Assembly: GCF_029852145.1 (NCBI RefSeq) | Contig: NC_079969.1 | Location: forward strand, 25,412,459 to 25,476,458 | From: Microplitis mediator | Lineage: Eukaryota > Arthropoda > Insecta > Hymenoptera > Braconidae | Length of the DNA stretch: 64,000 nt | Direction: 5' to 3' | Shown here: positions 14,601 to 29,600 of the stretch, piece after piece | How the letters are laid out: each line of letters starts with the position of its first letter | How positions within the stretch are numbered: position 1 is the first letter of the stretch | The notes under the pieces: model-generated | Database searches by the model: none | Told to the model about the DNA's origin: nothing | Seen by the model: the letters and a program-made list of their open reading frames with translations, nothing else | Translations under genes and position numbers: made by a program

Positions 14601-17600
14601 TTCAAGGGTAGCTCGAAAACGTCCAAAAGATGTCTCGGAAACATTCAAAATTCTTGAGCGACGTTTTGTTACTTAAATTTTGTGCTAAAATTTTCAGAAT
14701 ATTCATTATTTTACATAAAAACTATTGCTGTGACGAGAAAGAAAAAAATTACTAAAAAAATCCGAACTTCAATCATTTTTGGAATTTTCTGAATTTCTGA
14801 TCGACCTCTTAAAAAATTTTTATCGAGCTGATTTTTGGAGAGGGTTCTGAAAATATGTTGAATCAACAAATCTTCATATGAGACATAAAAACAAAAAAAA
14901 AAGTGGGTTCTTTTGGGTCACCCTATTATTCATGTATAAAATAAATTTACCTTTAAAATGCAAATACTCTCCATAACAAGTTTAACATTAGCCGGCGGAT
15001 TTTTCATCGATCTGACAACAGCAATATCAGTAGTCGTCAATGTATTTAATGCCGTTTGCGCTTCATTTAATATCGGCATTGCCGCTGATAAATTATCATC
15101 GCATTCAGTTTTTATTTCTTCAGCTGCAGCAGCTACTTTCTGTATTTGAAACATTCATTTATTCACCCAACTTTTTTATAAGTAATTCAAAACAATTTAT
15201 TAATAAATATTTACTAAAGCTGCTTCCTCATCAATTTTAACAATTTTCTCAACTTCAGCAACTTCGGAGCTCTCCTTCTCAACATTAGCAACAGTTTTCT
15301 GTACATCTTGCGCAGCTGTCACTAACATCGGTTGCAATTCTTTCAAAGTTTCTTGCATTTCACTAACTTGTGTCCGCGTTGAATCTAAACGACCAATCCC
15401 ACCCTCGTAACGATTTTTAGCCAGAGTAATTTCTCTAAAAAATATTATGATAAATTACAAAATTAAATTTGCATTTTTAAACAAATTACAGATATTCATT
15501 AGGGTAATTAAAAAAATAACAAATTTTTTTGTTTTCTCGGAAACAGGTTCAAAAGTTTCGTTTAGATAGAAAAAAACGCCCGTGAAAATTAGAGCTCTTA
15601 ACATTAACTTTAAGAGGTTCCTCATTGCATTTTTCTATTTTCTATACACTGTAAAAAGAGCGGTGTTAAAAATGGACTCATTTTAACACCGCCCGGTGTT
15701 AAAATAAAATTACACCGCTTGGAGTATTAACTTTAGAGATTATAAAACACAAAAAATGTCAGTTCTTTATGAAAATTAGTAAAGAATATTATTTATTAAC
15801 AAGTATAGTGATCGAGTAAGTACAAATATTCACAAAGTAAAAAATTTTAACACCGGTAAAGAATATCTACACCGGCGGCGGCGTTATTTTAACAAAAATC
15901 TAGAATATTTACACCGGTGGCGGCATTATTTTAACACCGGGGAATTTTTTTTAATATCGGTACAGAATATTTACACCGGCGGCGGCGTTATTTTCACACC
16001 GCTTTCGGTGTTGAAATTTAACACCTACACCGCTCGGACTTACCCCGGTGATTTTTTACAGTGTAAGAATAACATGGAAAAAATTTTTTTTGCGTCTTCT
16101 GATTTTTATAAGTAGCTAACGATGCATCATAGGAATAATTGGCAGGCATGGTTTTGTAGGTAATTGAATGCTGTACAAAAAATGTTTCTTATCATTTTTT
16201 GATAAATCTATTTGTTCAAAAGTTATTTGGGATTGAAGTCGAATTCATATTAAATTTTGAGATCTTTTTACTTTTCCGGCGAAATTATCAGACCTATTAC
16301 AAAATATCATGGGATCTTTTTTGTTGACAATTTTGTTCCCTACAAGTTATTTTTAATAAAGTTTTTTCGAATTCCGCATTGTTTTCTAATTATTTTTATT
16401 TTAATGTCAAGCTCTTAAAATCGATCAGAAGACTATTTTTTTTTATGAACTTGACATTAAAATAAAAATTACTAGAAAACAATGCGGAATTCGAAAAAAC
16501 TTTCTTGGAAATAACTTCTAGGGAATAAAATTGTCTACAAAAAAGGTCCCATAATATTTTGTAATAGGTCTGATAGTTTCGCCGGAAAAGTAAAAAGATC
16601 TCAAAATTTAATATGAATTCGACTTCAATCTCAAATAACTTTTGAACAAATAGATTTATCAAAAAATGATAAGAAACTTTTTTTGTAGAACATTCAATTA
16701 CCTACAAAAATATACGTGCCAATTATTCCTATGACGCATCGTTAACTATTTATAAAAATCAGAAAACGCAAAAAAAATTTTTTCCATGTTATTTTTATGG
16801 AAAATAGAAAAGTGCAATAAGGAACATCATAATGTTAATATTAAGAGCTCTAATTTTCACAGGCGTCTTTTTTTATCTAAATGAAACTTTTGAACCTGTT
16901 TCCGAAAAAAAAAAAAATTTTTTATTTTTTGAATCACCCTAATATTTATTTATAATTTTTATTTACTTTCTTTTATTATCCAACAGTTCTTTAAATGTAT
17001 TGATCATCTCTAAATATGACGTTGGAGTGACATAATTGTATCTTTTTAATCGCGTATAAAGTTCGTCCGTTAATAGTTGAGTTGATATGTGAAAAAATTG
17101 ACACATTTCAATTCCTGTATTGCGCTCGTGATCTGTTAATTGAATTTCACTTAAAAATCGAGTTGCTACTGCCAATAATGCATCTTCTGGCCAAGGCTTT
17201 TTTAAAATAAAATGAAATAAATATTTATTTCGACAATATTTAATTTAAAAATATAAAATAACATATATTTGTAATTGAATATTTTATTGAAAGGATTTTA
17301 AACGAAATACCTGAAGCCAATCGATAGTACAGCAGTTTACGAGAGCTGGAAAAGTTCGTATTCTATTACGAAATCCATCACCAATTGGTGACATTGCAAC
17401 AACAATATGCAGTTGATCTCGCGCTATTTGTACAAATAAATTGAATAAAGCTACGAGACTACCGTCTGTTTGCATTGCACGTTCACGTTGACGATCGATC
17501 ATTCGCATTTTTTCACATATCTCTGCTTTTTCTTCATTATTAAATAAATTTGGAACCTGTTTTATTTAAAACAACAAATAAAATATGATTTTAAAAACAA

Positions 17601-20600
17601 AATCATAGATATTTACCTCGCCAGAATTTAACATGTTACTGATATCTTCAAGAAAACTTTCATTTTTTATTTGACTGTCGGCAAATAAAAATGTCGAACT
17701 CAGTTCTCCGGCAGTTGCTTTTTTAAGAATTTTTTTAAGATCTTCATGCCATTCATGGGTTCCATAATTTTTAGTCAATTCTACTTGGGAAAGCTCGTAT
17801 CCACATATATGAGATGACAATCGGGTCAAGGATTGTCTTCCTGAACCACCTACTCCAACAATCAAAGCATGACTTCGTGGCTGCTTTATTATTCGTGCCA
17901 TTTTTGATATATGTTCTATTGCAAATCTATTGAATAAAGTTATTTATTATTCAAATAGAATTTTTTTCACGTAAAATAAGTATTTCCCTAATCAATATTT
18001 TGAAAACTCTGAGTTCAAAAATAAAAATAGAGATTTTAGATTCATGTGACTTTTATTTATATTCTTATTGATTTCAATAAGAAGGAGTAAAATTTTTCTT
18101 TATCTTGTTTAGTTTTTCGAGGTAACAACATAATAAATAAATAAATTCTAAAAATTCTATATAACCAAATGTTTACCCGGGTCAAAAATAAAACTTTAAC
18201 GCTTTAAAATCCCGGACCTACCCTGAAGCCACGCAGGTTAACAATCGGAATTGTTTATAGTACTGCCACTCGGTACGAAATAAACTTATTTAGTATCCAA
18301 AAATATTACCAAATATTAAGCATTCTCACACTAACCACGTGACGGTCCTATTAGGCTCCTTGGTTGAGTTATAGAATAAGTTTTTTGGGTAATTTTATAC
18401 ACGGAAAGAAAATTATAGGAACTTTTGTTCTTCGACGCTAAATTTGTTAAAAATAATTTTAGTTAAAAATTTTAATGTTTTTGCCAAATACGAATTTTTG
18501 TTTCAATGTTTGAATTTTTGTTTTTATATTTAATAATATTTCTGTGTATTGTAGAAGTAATTACTAGGGCTTCACTCAAGATCGAGATTAGATTGGTCTT
18601 GTTTTGACCTCGTCTTGATTTGTCAAGACAAGACCAAGACGATATTATAGATCGCAATTCAAGACCAAGACCAATATCATTAAAAACATCTCGCTAAGTC
18701 TTGACAAGACATAAAAATACAATAAGCATAAGTATATGAGAATTACTCGTAATAAGACTCCATGCTTTAAGAAAGACTAGAACTATTGACTTCATTTTAG
18801 CTTATTAATTATTTTCAATGACAGTATTTTTGGTATTGATAAAGCTTACTCTTAATACAGCTGTATATACATATCTATACCTATATTAATATACTTGTAT
18901 AAATTCCAAGTAATAACGAATTATGACTGATATTAAGAAAATTTTAGGTTACTCAAGACCAAGACGAGATCTTGACAAGACAATACAAGACAATATTATT
19001 AATAACTTATTTTTCGAGATCCATGCAAGACTTACATTTTGAAGTCAAGATCAAGACGAGATCAAAGCTTTCGAGATCAAGACAAGACTTTCCCAATCTT
19101 GTCTTGTCTCGGCTCGAGTGAAGCCTTAGTGATTACCACACTTTTCTTTGAATCAATTTTTTCATGATAGTATGGGAACTATTCCTATAATAGTATGGGA
19201 ATTATTCCCATGATATTATAATATGGGAATATATATCAATATATATATATATATATATATATATATGGAAATGATTCCTATAAAATATAGGGTTCATTCC
19301 TATATATTACGGGAATGATTCCTATAATATTATAGGAACAATTCCTATAAATTATAGGAACCATTCCTATAATTATAGGAACCATTCCCATAATGTTATG
19401 GGTAGCATTCCCATAATTATAGGAACTGTTTCTAATCATGGGAACCGTTTTCATAATTTTCTTTTCGTGTACTAAATAATTAATTAATAGTAACCCTTCG
19501 TCCGTCGCCTTCACTCTTTCCAATCGTGACAATATATTTTGTATGAAAATAAAATGATAACCCGAAAAAATAATTTAGACCTACAGAGTCTTGAATTCCT
19601 TATTCTACTTAAATTTTATTAAAAATAATTAGCCGTAATTTTAAATTATCAATACCTAAAGAGTACTAAATTCATAGGTTTTTTCGTCATTGAATTATAT
19701 TCAATTAAATAACCCTCGACAATTGATTTCAATAATTCTAAATCCTGAATTTCTCTGTACAATCTTACGTCTGCTTTAGGATCAATAAAATCGCAATAGA
19801 GCAGCTTTCTTAATTCTTTTTCACCAATCTAAAAAAACCAAGTATAGAAAATCAGTACCTCATGTTAATTTTAGTAATTAATTAGTAATTTCAAAGGTAT
19901 AATTATTACTGGGTCGTTTGAGTCTCCAGCTAAATCTTCAAATAGAGCATCAAAGCTTGCTTCCATGTGCCTCTCAACTGTAGAACGTAGCTGGTGAATT
20001 AACCAAGTGGTATCTTGTTCATCAATCAATCGATCGCCAAACACTCGTAGGATTTCATGAACCCAAAGTCTCTTCATACATGCCAAAGTTGGCATTGACT
20101 CGGGTACTGATAATAGAACACCCTACAAGTAACGTTTCAAAATAAAATTCAAGTTTTCTAATATTAAATATACGTATATAAATATAAATTACTTGTATAA
20201 CTCGTGAAAAATCACGTAAATTAAAGAGGTAGTGGGACTTTGAAGGTGTCGGTAATAAATTTTTCAAGCTTTCTTGATAAACATCAAGCGTTGCCAAAAC
20301 AATTTGATTTATACATGGATCAAATTCTTTACTGAAACCTCTGGAAATAATTTAATTTAAAATTATAATTGAGTTTATTTTTTTACAATAAAGCAAAAGT
20401 ACCTCGTATCTAAATGCCAGAGAATAATTTTACTAAATATCATAATCATAACTTGATTTTCAAATTCGGATATTGATAAAGTGAAAAAATGCCTTTTGAA
20501 TCTCGGTGTTACGTCTCTGCCCCCATTTTCAGGAGTACCCATTGCGCAGATTAGCTGTACTTCAATTAGTTTGACTGGAGTTTTTTCTTTTTTATCATAC

Positions 20601-23600
20601 CTTAAATAAAAAGTAATAAATTTTAAGACTTAATGAATTAGATTAATTGTAGGGGTGTGCAAACAACTTGAGCATGAATTATTTTTATCGTCGTTATTTG
20701 AATTATTAGAAAATGATTGTAAAAGAAAATGGTTTGAATTTATTATATGTGAGTTAAGATTTAATATTCAAAATTAAAATCGAATAATGAAAAAATATAC
20801 GAATAATTTTAAAAGTTACGAATTGTCAAAAACGGACAAATAATTGGAATTTTTTGTATGATTTGAAAATTTGAATTATCCCTAGGTAGAACAAAGCCAA
20901 CTTTAAGATGTTATAAAGAGGTCTTTTAGACGCGGATAATTGATTCTCCTATGCGCGTTTCGATGCGTCACAAAATCAAAACAAACCGTGTGATACATAT
21001 GCGTTGAGGCTAACCTTAAATCGTGATTTTTAAATTATTTTTAATATTTTAATATTAATAAATAAATAATAAAGAAATAAAATGGAAAATACTTAGAGTT
21101 TATAAAATAATCACTAATTTGAAACATTGACTGAACTATTATTTGCAATGACGAAAAATACACTAATAAAATTTATTACATCTCGAAAATACTTTTGTTC
21201 ATTAATTATAAGTTGCTCGGATAGTTTTATTAATGATAAAAAAATTTTATTTCTAGGTTAACTATCTCGCATAACAGCATAAGTATTCAATGTTTAGTAA
21301 AAAGAAGAGTGGGAAAAAATCCGAGCAACTTTAGAGAGCATATCCTGTCAACTTTAGGGAGGGCAACTTTAGAGAGCTTCGACTGTAGATAGATGTTGAT
21401 CCTAATTAGAGTCATAGGAAATTTCTGATCTTTTTTCCGGTCTAAATGTAATTTCGGTTATAAAATAGTTTAGATGAGTTATTTGACTTTTAAGCAGATA
21501 TTTTTTCGCTCTTATAAATTTCAGATCGCTTTGTCTACACTTTGCTGTCTTATTAATAAGTCAAAAAGCAGTCTCATAAGTTATATCTTATAGATATATT
21601 AGTCAGGTTTGATCAGATCTAATTATATATACACTGAGAGAACAATTTATTTGAACCAAATAAAAAGATTTATTTGACTGAACAAAATCATTTATTTCAT
21701 TCAAATATATATTTGTTAACTATAAACAAATCATTATTGCATTCAAATGAACCATATCTTTGTCTCAAATAAGTATTGATTGGGTCTATTCAAATATGGG
21801 ATTTATTTGCTTGAAAAAAATCTTATTTGGCTCAAATAAATTGTTCTCTCAGTGTAAGCCTATATATGATTAGGCAAAATCATTTTTTCCCAGGATGTCA
21901 CAAAGCCAAGTGTGCTACTCGGATTAGATTAAAATATTTCGAATCGAATACTGATAATCGATTTTATTCGAACACGAATTACACGACCCTAATTTATAAT
22001 TATTAAAAAAACAAAAAACAATACCATTGGGAGTGATCTAAAAGTTGACGTAACAATTCAATGGGAGGTTGGGCGCCATATTCTTCTTTTAATGGCATTG
22101 AAACGTCATCGACAAATACGACCCAACGTTTGCCAATCGGTGGTCCGTAGACACCTTTTCGACGCTTATCTAATTTACTCATTATTATTTCTTGAACTTG
22201 ACTTGCTGATGTTTGCGCAGAAAAATTTATTAACAGAGGCTTAAAAATTGTCGTGTCGTTTCTCTTCAATAGAAAGTCGGTTATGTAAACAGATTTTCCA
22301 GTTCCAGTGGGTCCAATTAACAGCACAGGCTTAGAATGCTGGACTAGTAATTGAAACAAAGTTGTGTATCTTATTGTCTCGACTGTTGGAACAATTATTT
22401 GATTTACTGGAATGTCTCTTGGAATGGGCGGCGCATTTAATAATTCGTCGGACCAAAGTTTCCATTTTCCCTTACCCTAAGTAAAATTTTATTACTTTCA
22501 TTAAGTTCAATTTATTTGATGGAGAAGTTATAAATGGATGGGAAGTTTTAAGAGAAACTTTGTAATTACTACAAGATTGGGCGCTATATATGTTATTTTA
22601 AAAGTTTTAATGGTTTATTGAAATTGTTTTAAGAGTTATGTTTGATAAGTACCTCTTTTATAAATCTATAGTCGAAGACGAGGCCGTCTTTTGGCATTAT
22701 AAAGATGTATGGTTTTGCAGGTGGGGGAATTCGGTCGAGATTAAAAAGTGCCTCAAGATTAAGAGGAAATTCTTTTTCTAGTAAGCCGCGGAAAAGAAGG
22801 CTGAACTGTTCACGAGCTTTGGATTCGAGTGTGCCACCCATCGCCCAAATACATGAGAAAAAAAATGAACCCTTAAATAAAATATAAAAATTAATTGATT
22901 AATTTTTCTGTAATAAAATAGGTTATCGTTAAAATTTAATATCTTGGTAAAGTTAGTCGGTAATTGAATAATAAGAAAACTTAAAAAGTGAAATCTTAAA
23001 AAAATGTATGAGAACTTTTTTTTAAATATTTATTTCAGTCATAATTTTAATGAAATATAAATATAAAAAAAAGTTTATTTTAATTGAACTTGTGAAATTC
23101 GACCTAAATTTTTGTTCTTTCGGCAGTGAAACTTTAAAAAATATGATCTGATATTAATTTAAAGTTTGTGAATTTAAATTCGAGTTGTTTTAATTAAATT
23201 ATCTTTATAAAATTACATTTCTTTTCAATATAAAAATTAGTTATTTATATTTCATTTTTCATCTGAAGTATCTCGGTATCCGAGTCAAAAACAAAACTTG
23301 ATTCAGGCTGGCTTCACCTTATTTTTTTTTAAGTTGTCGATTTGCCGACGACTTTTTGATAAGATCTCGACTTTTTCGACTTGAATTAATTTGTTGTCAA
23401 CTTTTAGAGCTTTTTTCATCTTAGTTTCAACTTATTCGCCTTCACTTCGAGCACGACAGTCATTCACTTTACTTATGACTTGCTGAACCAAGTCGAAAAA
23501 AGTTATTTATTCGCCTTACTTTAGATTTAAAATATTAATTTATTTAATGCCGTAAGATGGACGGTGAAGTCGAAGTTGATATTTGCTACTTGCTCCTTGA

Positions 23601-26600
23601 ACCCAGCAATCGCCAAAATTTCGATATCGAAAAATAATCATGGAAATGGATTTGATTTTCTATGATTGTTTTCTTCTTTTCATTTCATTCTTAGCAACAG
23701 TAAATATTGATTTCATTGGTTAAAAATATTAATTAAAAAAAAAAAATTAATATTTTTACATTATAGAATACATTTAGAAACTAAATCAACAATACCAAGG
23801 AATTCAAGTACGAGATCTTTCGAAATCGCCTCCAAATCGTGATTAAGTTTAAGGAAGACTACGGGGACAATATACCGTGTTTCCCGTGACCTTGATGTTC
23901 CGAAATTCCAACGTCCATCTTACGACTCGGTAAACCAAGTCGAAATAAAGTTTTACTTTTGACCCGGGTACTTCAAAGACAAAAGATTTTCCAAACATAA
24001 ATATTCTTACCTCTATTTGTGCTCGAAGATCTAAATCACTAAGCTGAGCACTGGGTGTACCACTTTCTTTCTCATCAATCTCAATACGATAATCATCAAC
24101 AAAACAGTCCATTAAATAAGTAATTGATCTCAAAATATTTGACTCCGTACACATTATCTACACAATTAAAAATCTCTATTTAATTTGTTTTTTTCTTAAA
24201 ATTGAATACAATCAACATTACTTTGAATCCTCCTTGGCGGATTAGGTGAAACAGTGGCTTACAAAACCTCATAAACAATGACTCATACAAAAATTGTTTC
24301 AAATAGTCTCCAAGTTTTTCCGGTAGCGTTCCAATCCAGGATTTTAGTAGAGGCTCCCAGCCAAGAGCAAATGGCTCCATATAAATCATGCCACAGCGTG
24401 AAACAGTCGCCGGAGAAGCAGCTTCGAGATCCATCGGCTCAAATATTAGATTTGTCGTTTGTGCTAATTGGATTATTTCACCACTCATAAGACACAATTT
24501 TTTATTGTCGTCCAACACTGTATTCATATTTTCGATCCATACTGCGTCAACAGGTCCGTCAAATACAAGCCACTTACGATTTTCATTTGACGATGTTGCG
24601 AATATTCGATAATTAATTGCCAGAATTCCGTCACTCCATTCATGAGATACTGGGTCAAATTGACCATACAGTTCACCCATTGTTATTGATTTTGGGTTTA
24701 TTATTGAAACTTCAACTTTATGTTCATTTAACAAATTCTAGATAAATATTTACTCATTATTAAATCATTATAAATTAAAGAAACATAAACTAGTTTTAAA
24801 AATGAATACTTTTTGTTCACAAAATTCAAGCGCTAATGCCAATACTTTATAAGCTGTAGTTTTTCCACTGAATGGTAAGCCAACAATCATAAAACCGTGT
24901 CTAACAATCATCATTTCATATATTTGATGAATTTTTTCTAAAAACAATGTCACGGATTGTACATTAAGTTGATTGCATGCTTCCAAAATACATTCATCAA
25001 GTTCAGTGTAATCTGATTTAGGTAAAGTAATATTTGGAAAAAGATCTGACGCAATTGCCTGTAATTTTTTTATAATTTATAATTTTGATTACAATTTTTT
25101 ATTATTCTAAGAAAAAATAATTTAGATCTAAGGAGATTTAGATTCATATAGATTATAACTAACAGGAAAGAAAAAAATTATCAAATGATTAGTATTCAAA
25201 ATTTTTGTTTTGAAAAAGATTTCAAGTCATATCCCGAGTCGAAAAATGTGATCTGTTTTAAACCAAATAAAAATTTTAAGTTATTTCTATTCAAATTTGC
25301 TTAATATTTGTATTTAATTAACATGTGAAATTTAATCGAGTTTCGCCGGCACTATTCCTTACTTAGACTATTTTCAGACTCGTTTTCAATCATTTTTAGT
25401 ATGATTTTAGTTGCCTATAGATAAAAACTATACTTTTTTCTCAAAATATTTCGTCGACTTATATTTTTATCCAGACCAAAATTAGGCTTTTTCTACCTAT
25501 TAGACGGTAAGAAATATTTTGAAGATGTCAATATGCCAGTATGGGCGTGAACGCCATACCGTATAGTGTCGAAGATTTTTCTAGGTTATAAAATTGTATG
25601 CATAGATGATTTGACCATTGCGGGAATTGTAACATTGGCCATAGTTGTCGCGAACGCCGCAATGTCAGTTGGCCGTCAGGCCCATACTGCGTTGCCGTAT
25701 CCACAATGCTTATGGCCGATAAACCTAGTCTAACGACATCTATATAGTTTTGGTAGTAATACGATAGTATACATTAATTGACACACCAGAAATTATGGCG
25801 GAAAAAACTAGTAGCATTGTGCCCTCGGCATTGTAGTTGGGTCTCAAGGCCATGCTGTTTCGCCGTGCCTGCTATGCATACGTTTAAGCAACACAATAGC
25901 TCCAGTACTATACAGTATAGTAAATAACGCCATACTTCTGGGACTCGTTACAATACTGTCTTGGAATATTTCACATACTATTTTAGCATCTGTCTCGAGA
26001 CCATATCAGCACGGAGTTGAATGCCATGCATTTCTTACGGTGTAGTTGTTTTTATAGTCTGTTTTTAATTGTCTTGAGATCAAAAACAGCTTAAAATTTT
26101 TAGAAAAATTTGAAGACACATCAGCCAGTTCAAATACAGACCAATTAATCTAAATGCAGTCTAGTCAGACTAAAATCAGGTCAAATTTTTCGACCCGGGA
26201 TAAAAAAAGAAATTCTAAAAAATCTTAGATCTAACAAGATCTAACCTGATCTTGTGAGATCAAAGATATTTTTCCCGGGTTGAGGGATTTTGTAGATCAT
26301 CTTAGATCCCGGTAGGTCAACATAGATTATTGGAGATTTTTGTAGGTCTACATAGATCTCTGTAGATCTACGTGCATTAATTTATTTCTTCCTTGTTAGA
26401 TATACATAGATCTAAAAAACTGATACTCGTAAATCTTGTTTGTTAGATATTTTTTATCCTTATAGATCTAAACTATTTTTTCCCAACATAATTTCATTTT
26501 TAATGTACAAACGTTAAATAAAGGTAGATCATGATTTAAAAACTTCGGAAGATTAACGTCTTTGATACTACGTAACATCAAAATATCTTCATCTTCATTC

Positions 26601-29600
26601 GGATATTTTAGTTTAAGATTTCCGGCAGCTATTAGCACAGATTTAACGGCTCTCATTCCATAATCATAGTGACTCTGACTAGATAATTGTTCTGAGCATA
26701 ATTGATAAGCCATAACTATTTTTATTGACAGCTGACGTGCTTTGTAAAAACCATATGAGTATAAAGTATTTTCTGCTATTAAACCATAATCTGGTACCTG
26801 ACATAAGATTTTTTTTTATTAATCATTTAATCTATTTAAATTTTTTACTTAAATTTATAATTATTTATATAATTAATATTGACAATTACCATCATCGCAA
26901 CTGAACGAAAAAGAGCTTTTAAATTATCGGGCAATTCTGATCGCCCGGCATATCCAGGATTCATTGTTATAAAAATAGCACAAGTTGGATCTAATTTTAA
27001 TTCAGTACCCTCGAATACAAGTATCGATTTACTAGAATTAATTGCTCGTTGAATTGTTAAAATTTGTTGTGCTACTACTGACAGTACTTCTAAATCAATC
27101 CGATTAAACTCGTCGAAACATGACCATGCGCCTGATGAAGCTAAGCCCTTCAATAATAAACCCACATATATTGCCATTCAATTGTTTATTAATCTTATCA
27201 ACAAATAAATAATAGAAGTTTACTTTAAAAAATTTTCCAAGAGCGATATAATCTAAGCCATCAGAACAATTAAACACAACGCACTGTTTAGCAACAGCTT
27301 TCGCTAAATCTTTAGTTGTTTCTGTTTTTCCAGTACCTGCGGGACCTTCTGGTGCACCACCGAGATGAAGTGCCAGTGCTCCAAATAACGTTCGATAACA
27401 TCTGTCAGTCAACGGAGTGATAACTAATCGAGATGTATTTCCTAAATATTCATACCCGTAATTCAATGATGAATTTATCATCATAGTAATTAAGTTTTCA
27501 TCCTGCATCGAAATAATTAAATTAGTGCATTTAACTACACTGTAAAAAGAATGGGTGTAAATGTAGCGGACATAAGACAATTTTTTTAAATTAAAATAAT
27601 AAAATTTACAAAAATGCATGTACTCATTTTTGAATTGTGAAAACGTGCATTTTTTTATTTTCATTTTATAAACATTTTATTTTATTATTTCAAAGTTTTA
27701 AAATTTGTGAGATGACCGCTAACTTTACTGTCATGTAAAAAGAGTAGTGTTAAAAATGGACTCAATTTGACATCGGTGTAAGAGGTGTTAAAATACCGGT
27801 GTTAAATCGGTGTAACAAAAAATTCCACGTTTTGAAATTAGAAAAAAAAATGTATTGCATATAAAAATTTAATAAATATTATCGGGAGGGAATTTAAATT
27901 TTGCTATATACTTATTTATGTTATACGTAATTTATTTAAAAATTACACAATTTTACGCCCACCGAAAAAAATGAACTATAGAAATTGAGAACGACAAGTA
28001 ATATAATGATAAAGTGATCAGTAAAACTTATCATTCTAAATATTATTTTTTCTTTGTTTATTGAAAATTTATTGTCTATGCAAGAAAAATTACCATTTGA
28101 ACTTTAAAAATCGTAACTGATATTTAGAAAATTGACGACACGTATATTATAAAATTTATTATTTGGAATGTTAAAATTCCCCATATTGACACCCGGGTGT
28201 CTGGTTATAATTTCAAACACTAATTTTTAAAGCTTATTTTTTTCCGTGCACCATTTCAATCACCAATAATTTAATGAATTAATAAAAATACTAATTAACT
28301 GTAGTGATCGAGTAAGTAAAAATATTCACAAAATTAAATATTTTCATCACCGAAAAATATTTTAACACCGTGAAATTTTTTTAACACCGGTAAAGAATAT
28401 TTACACCGGCGATGGTGTTATTTTAACACCGAAAATTTTAACACCTACACCGCCTGGACTTACTCCGTTTTTTTTACAGTGTATTTCAAAATTATTTTAG
28501 ATAAATTACCATCCAGTAGTAACGTAATTGACACAGCCATTTAAAATCTGTGTCTTTCGTGACTTTTTTTTCCCACAGCTCGACTAAAACATCTCTTGCG
28601 TGTACGTCTAACGTAATTAGAGCTTCTAAAAATAAAATAAAAGAGTTTAAATATTTTTTTTTACTTTTTTATTTTGAACAAACATATTGTAAAGTGGTTT
28701 TAATAAATTTACCGAGTGTTGTACGATTTTGTTTAGATAATTTACCACGTACTATCTCAACAATATGATTTAATTCGGTATTACAAGTGTCAATGTAAGC
28801 ATTTAGTGCATCTAGACCCTCGAGAAAGGCTGAAGTTACATTTGCAGTCCAATAGAGTTGCCCTATACACAGAACTGTTTGTCCAGGCCACTCGAGGACC
28901 CACTGAGATCTCTCCTTTATCAAATATGCTTCTTTAGCATTGATTACCTATTGAATTTATTACTTAATTTAATCAAAAGTAATCCAATGTTTTTATTCAT
29001 TGAATTTTCTCCAATGATTAATTTGTTTACTTGAGCTCTGATGCTCTTCTTCATATCGATTTCAAGCTCGACAAGCCATTTTTCTACTTGCCCACGTGCA
29101 CTCGCTGTGTCTATTTTATCTTCCAGGACAATAGTTTCGCCTTCAGATGATTCCATTGTTGTTATTTCCATTGATTCAGTGAAAGCTAGCTTTGCGATTC
29201 CCTCAAAACATTTTTTCAAATGGGGTTGGACTCTATAAATAATTTGTCTATTACTTTCTTATTCAGTTTTCCTCTACAGTTTTTTTAAAATTTGTTTTTC
29301 AACATAAAAAAAAAGTATTAAAGTAATAAAAATTCATCGAATGTGAATATAAATTAGCGAATTATACTTTTTGATTCAAACATATAAAGTTTATTATTCA
29401 GCAAATTCAATAAAATGGTAATTTTCTCACCGTGTTGGGTCTTTAGTTTCAGATAAAATTTCCAACAATTCATCATTTGACAGAAAGAAAAAACGAGGAA
29501 AAAATAAACGTTTTTTTTCTAAATAATCATTGAGACCTTTTTGAATTAAATCCAAAAGTCCAGTGCATTTTTTCAAACGATCCAACATTTTGTCAATTTC

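Noticed and set aside
24278..24612. Plus-strand open frames over dynein exon 21
   Set aside because: Antisense shadows of a highly conserved dynein exon.
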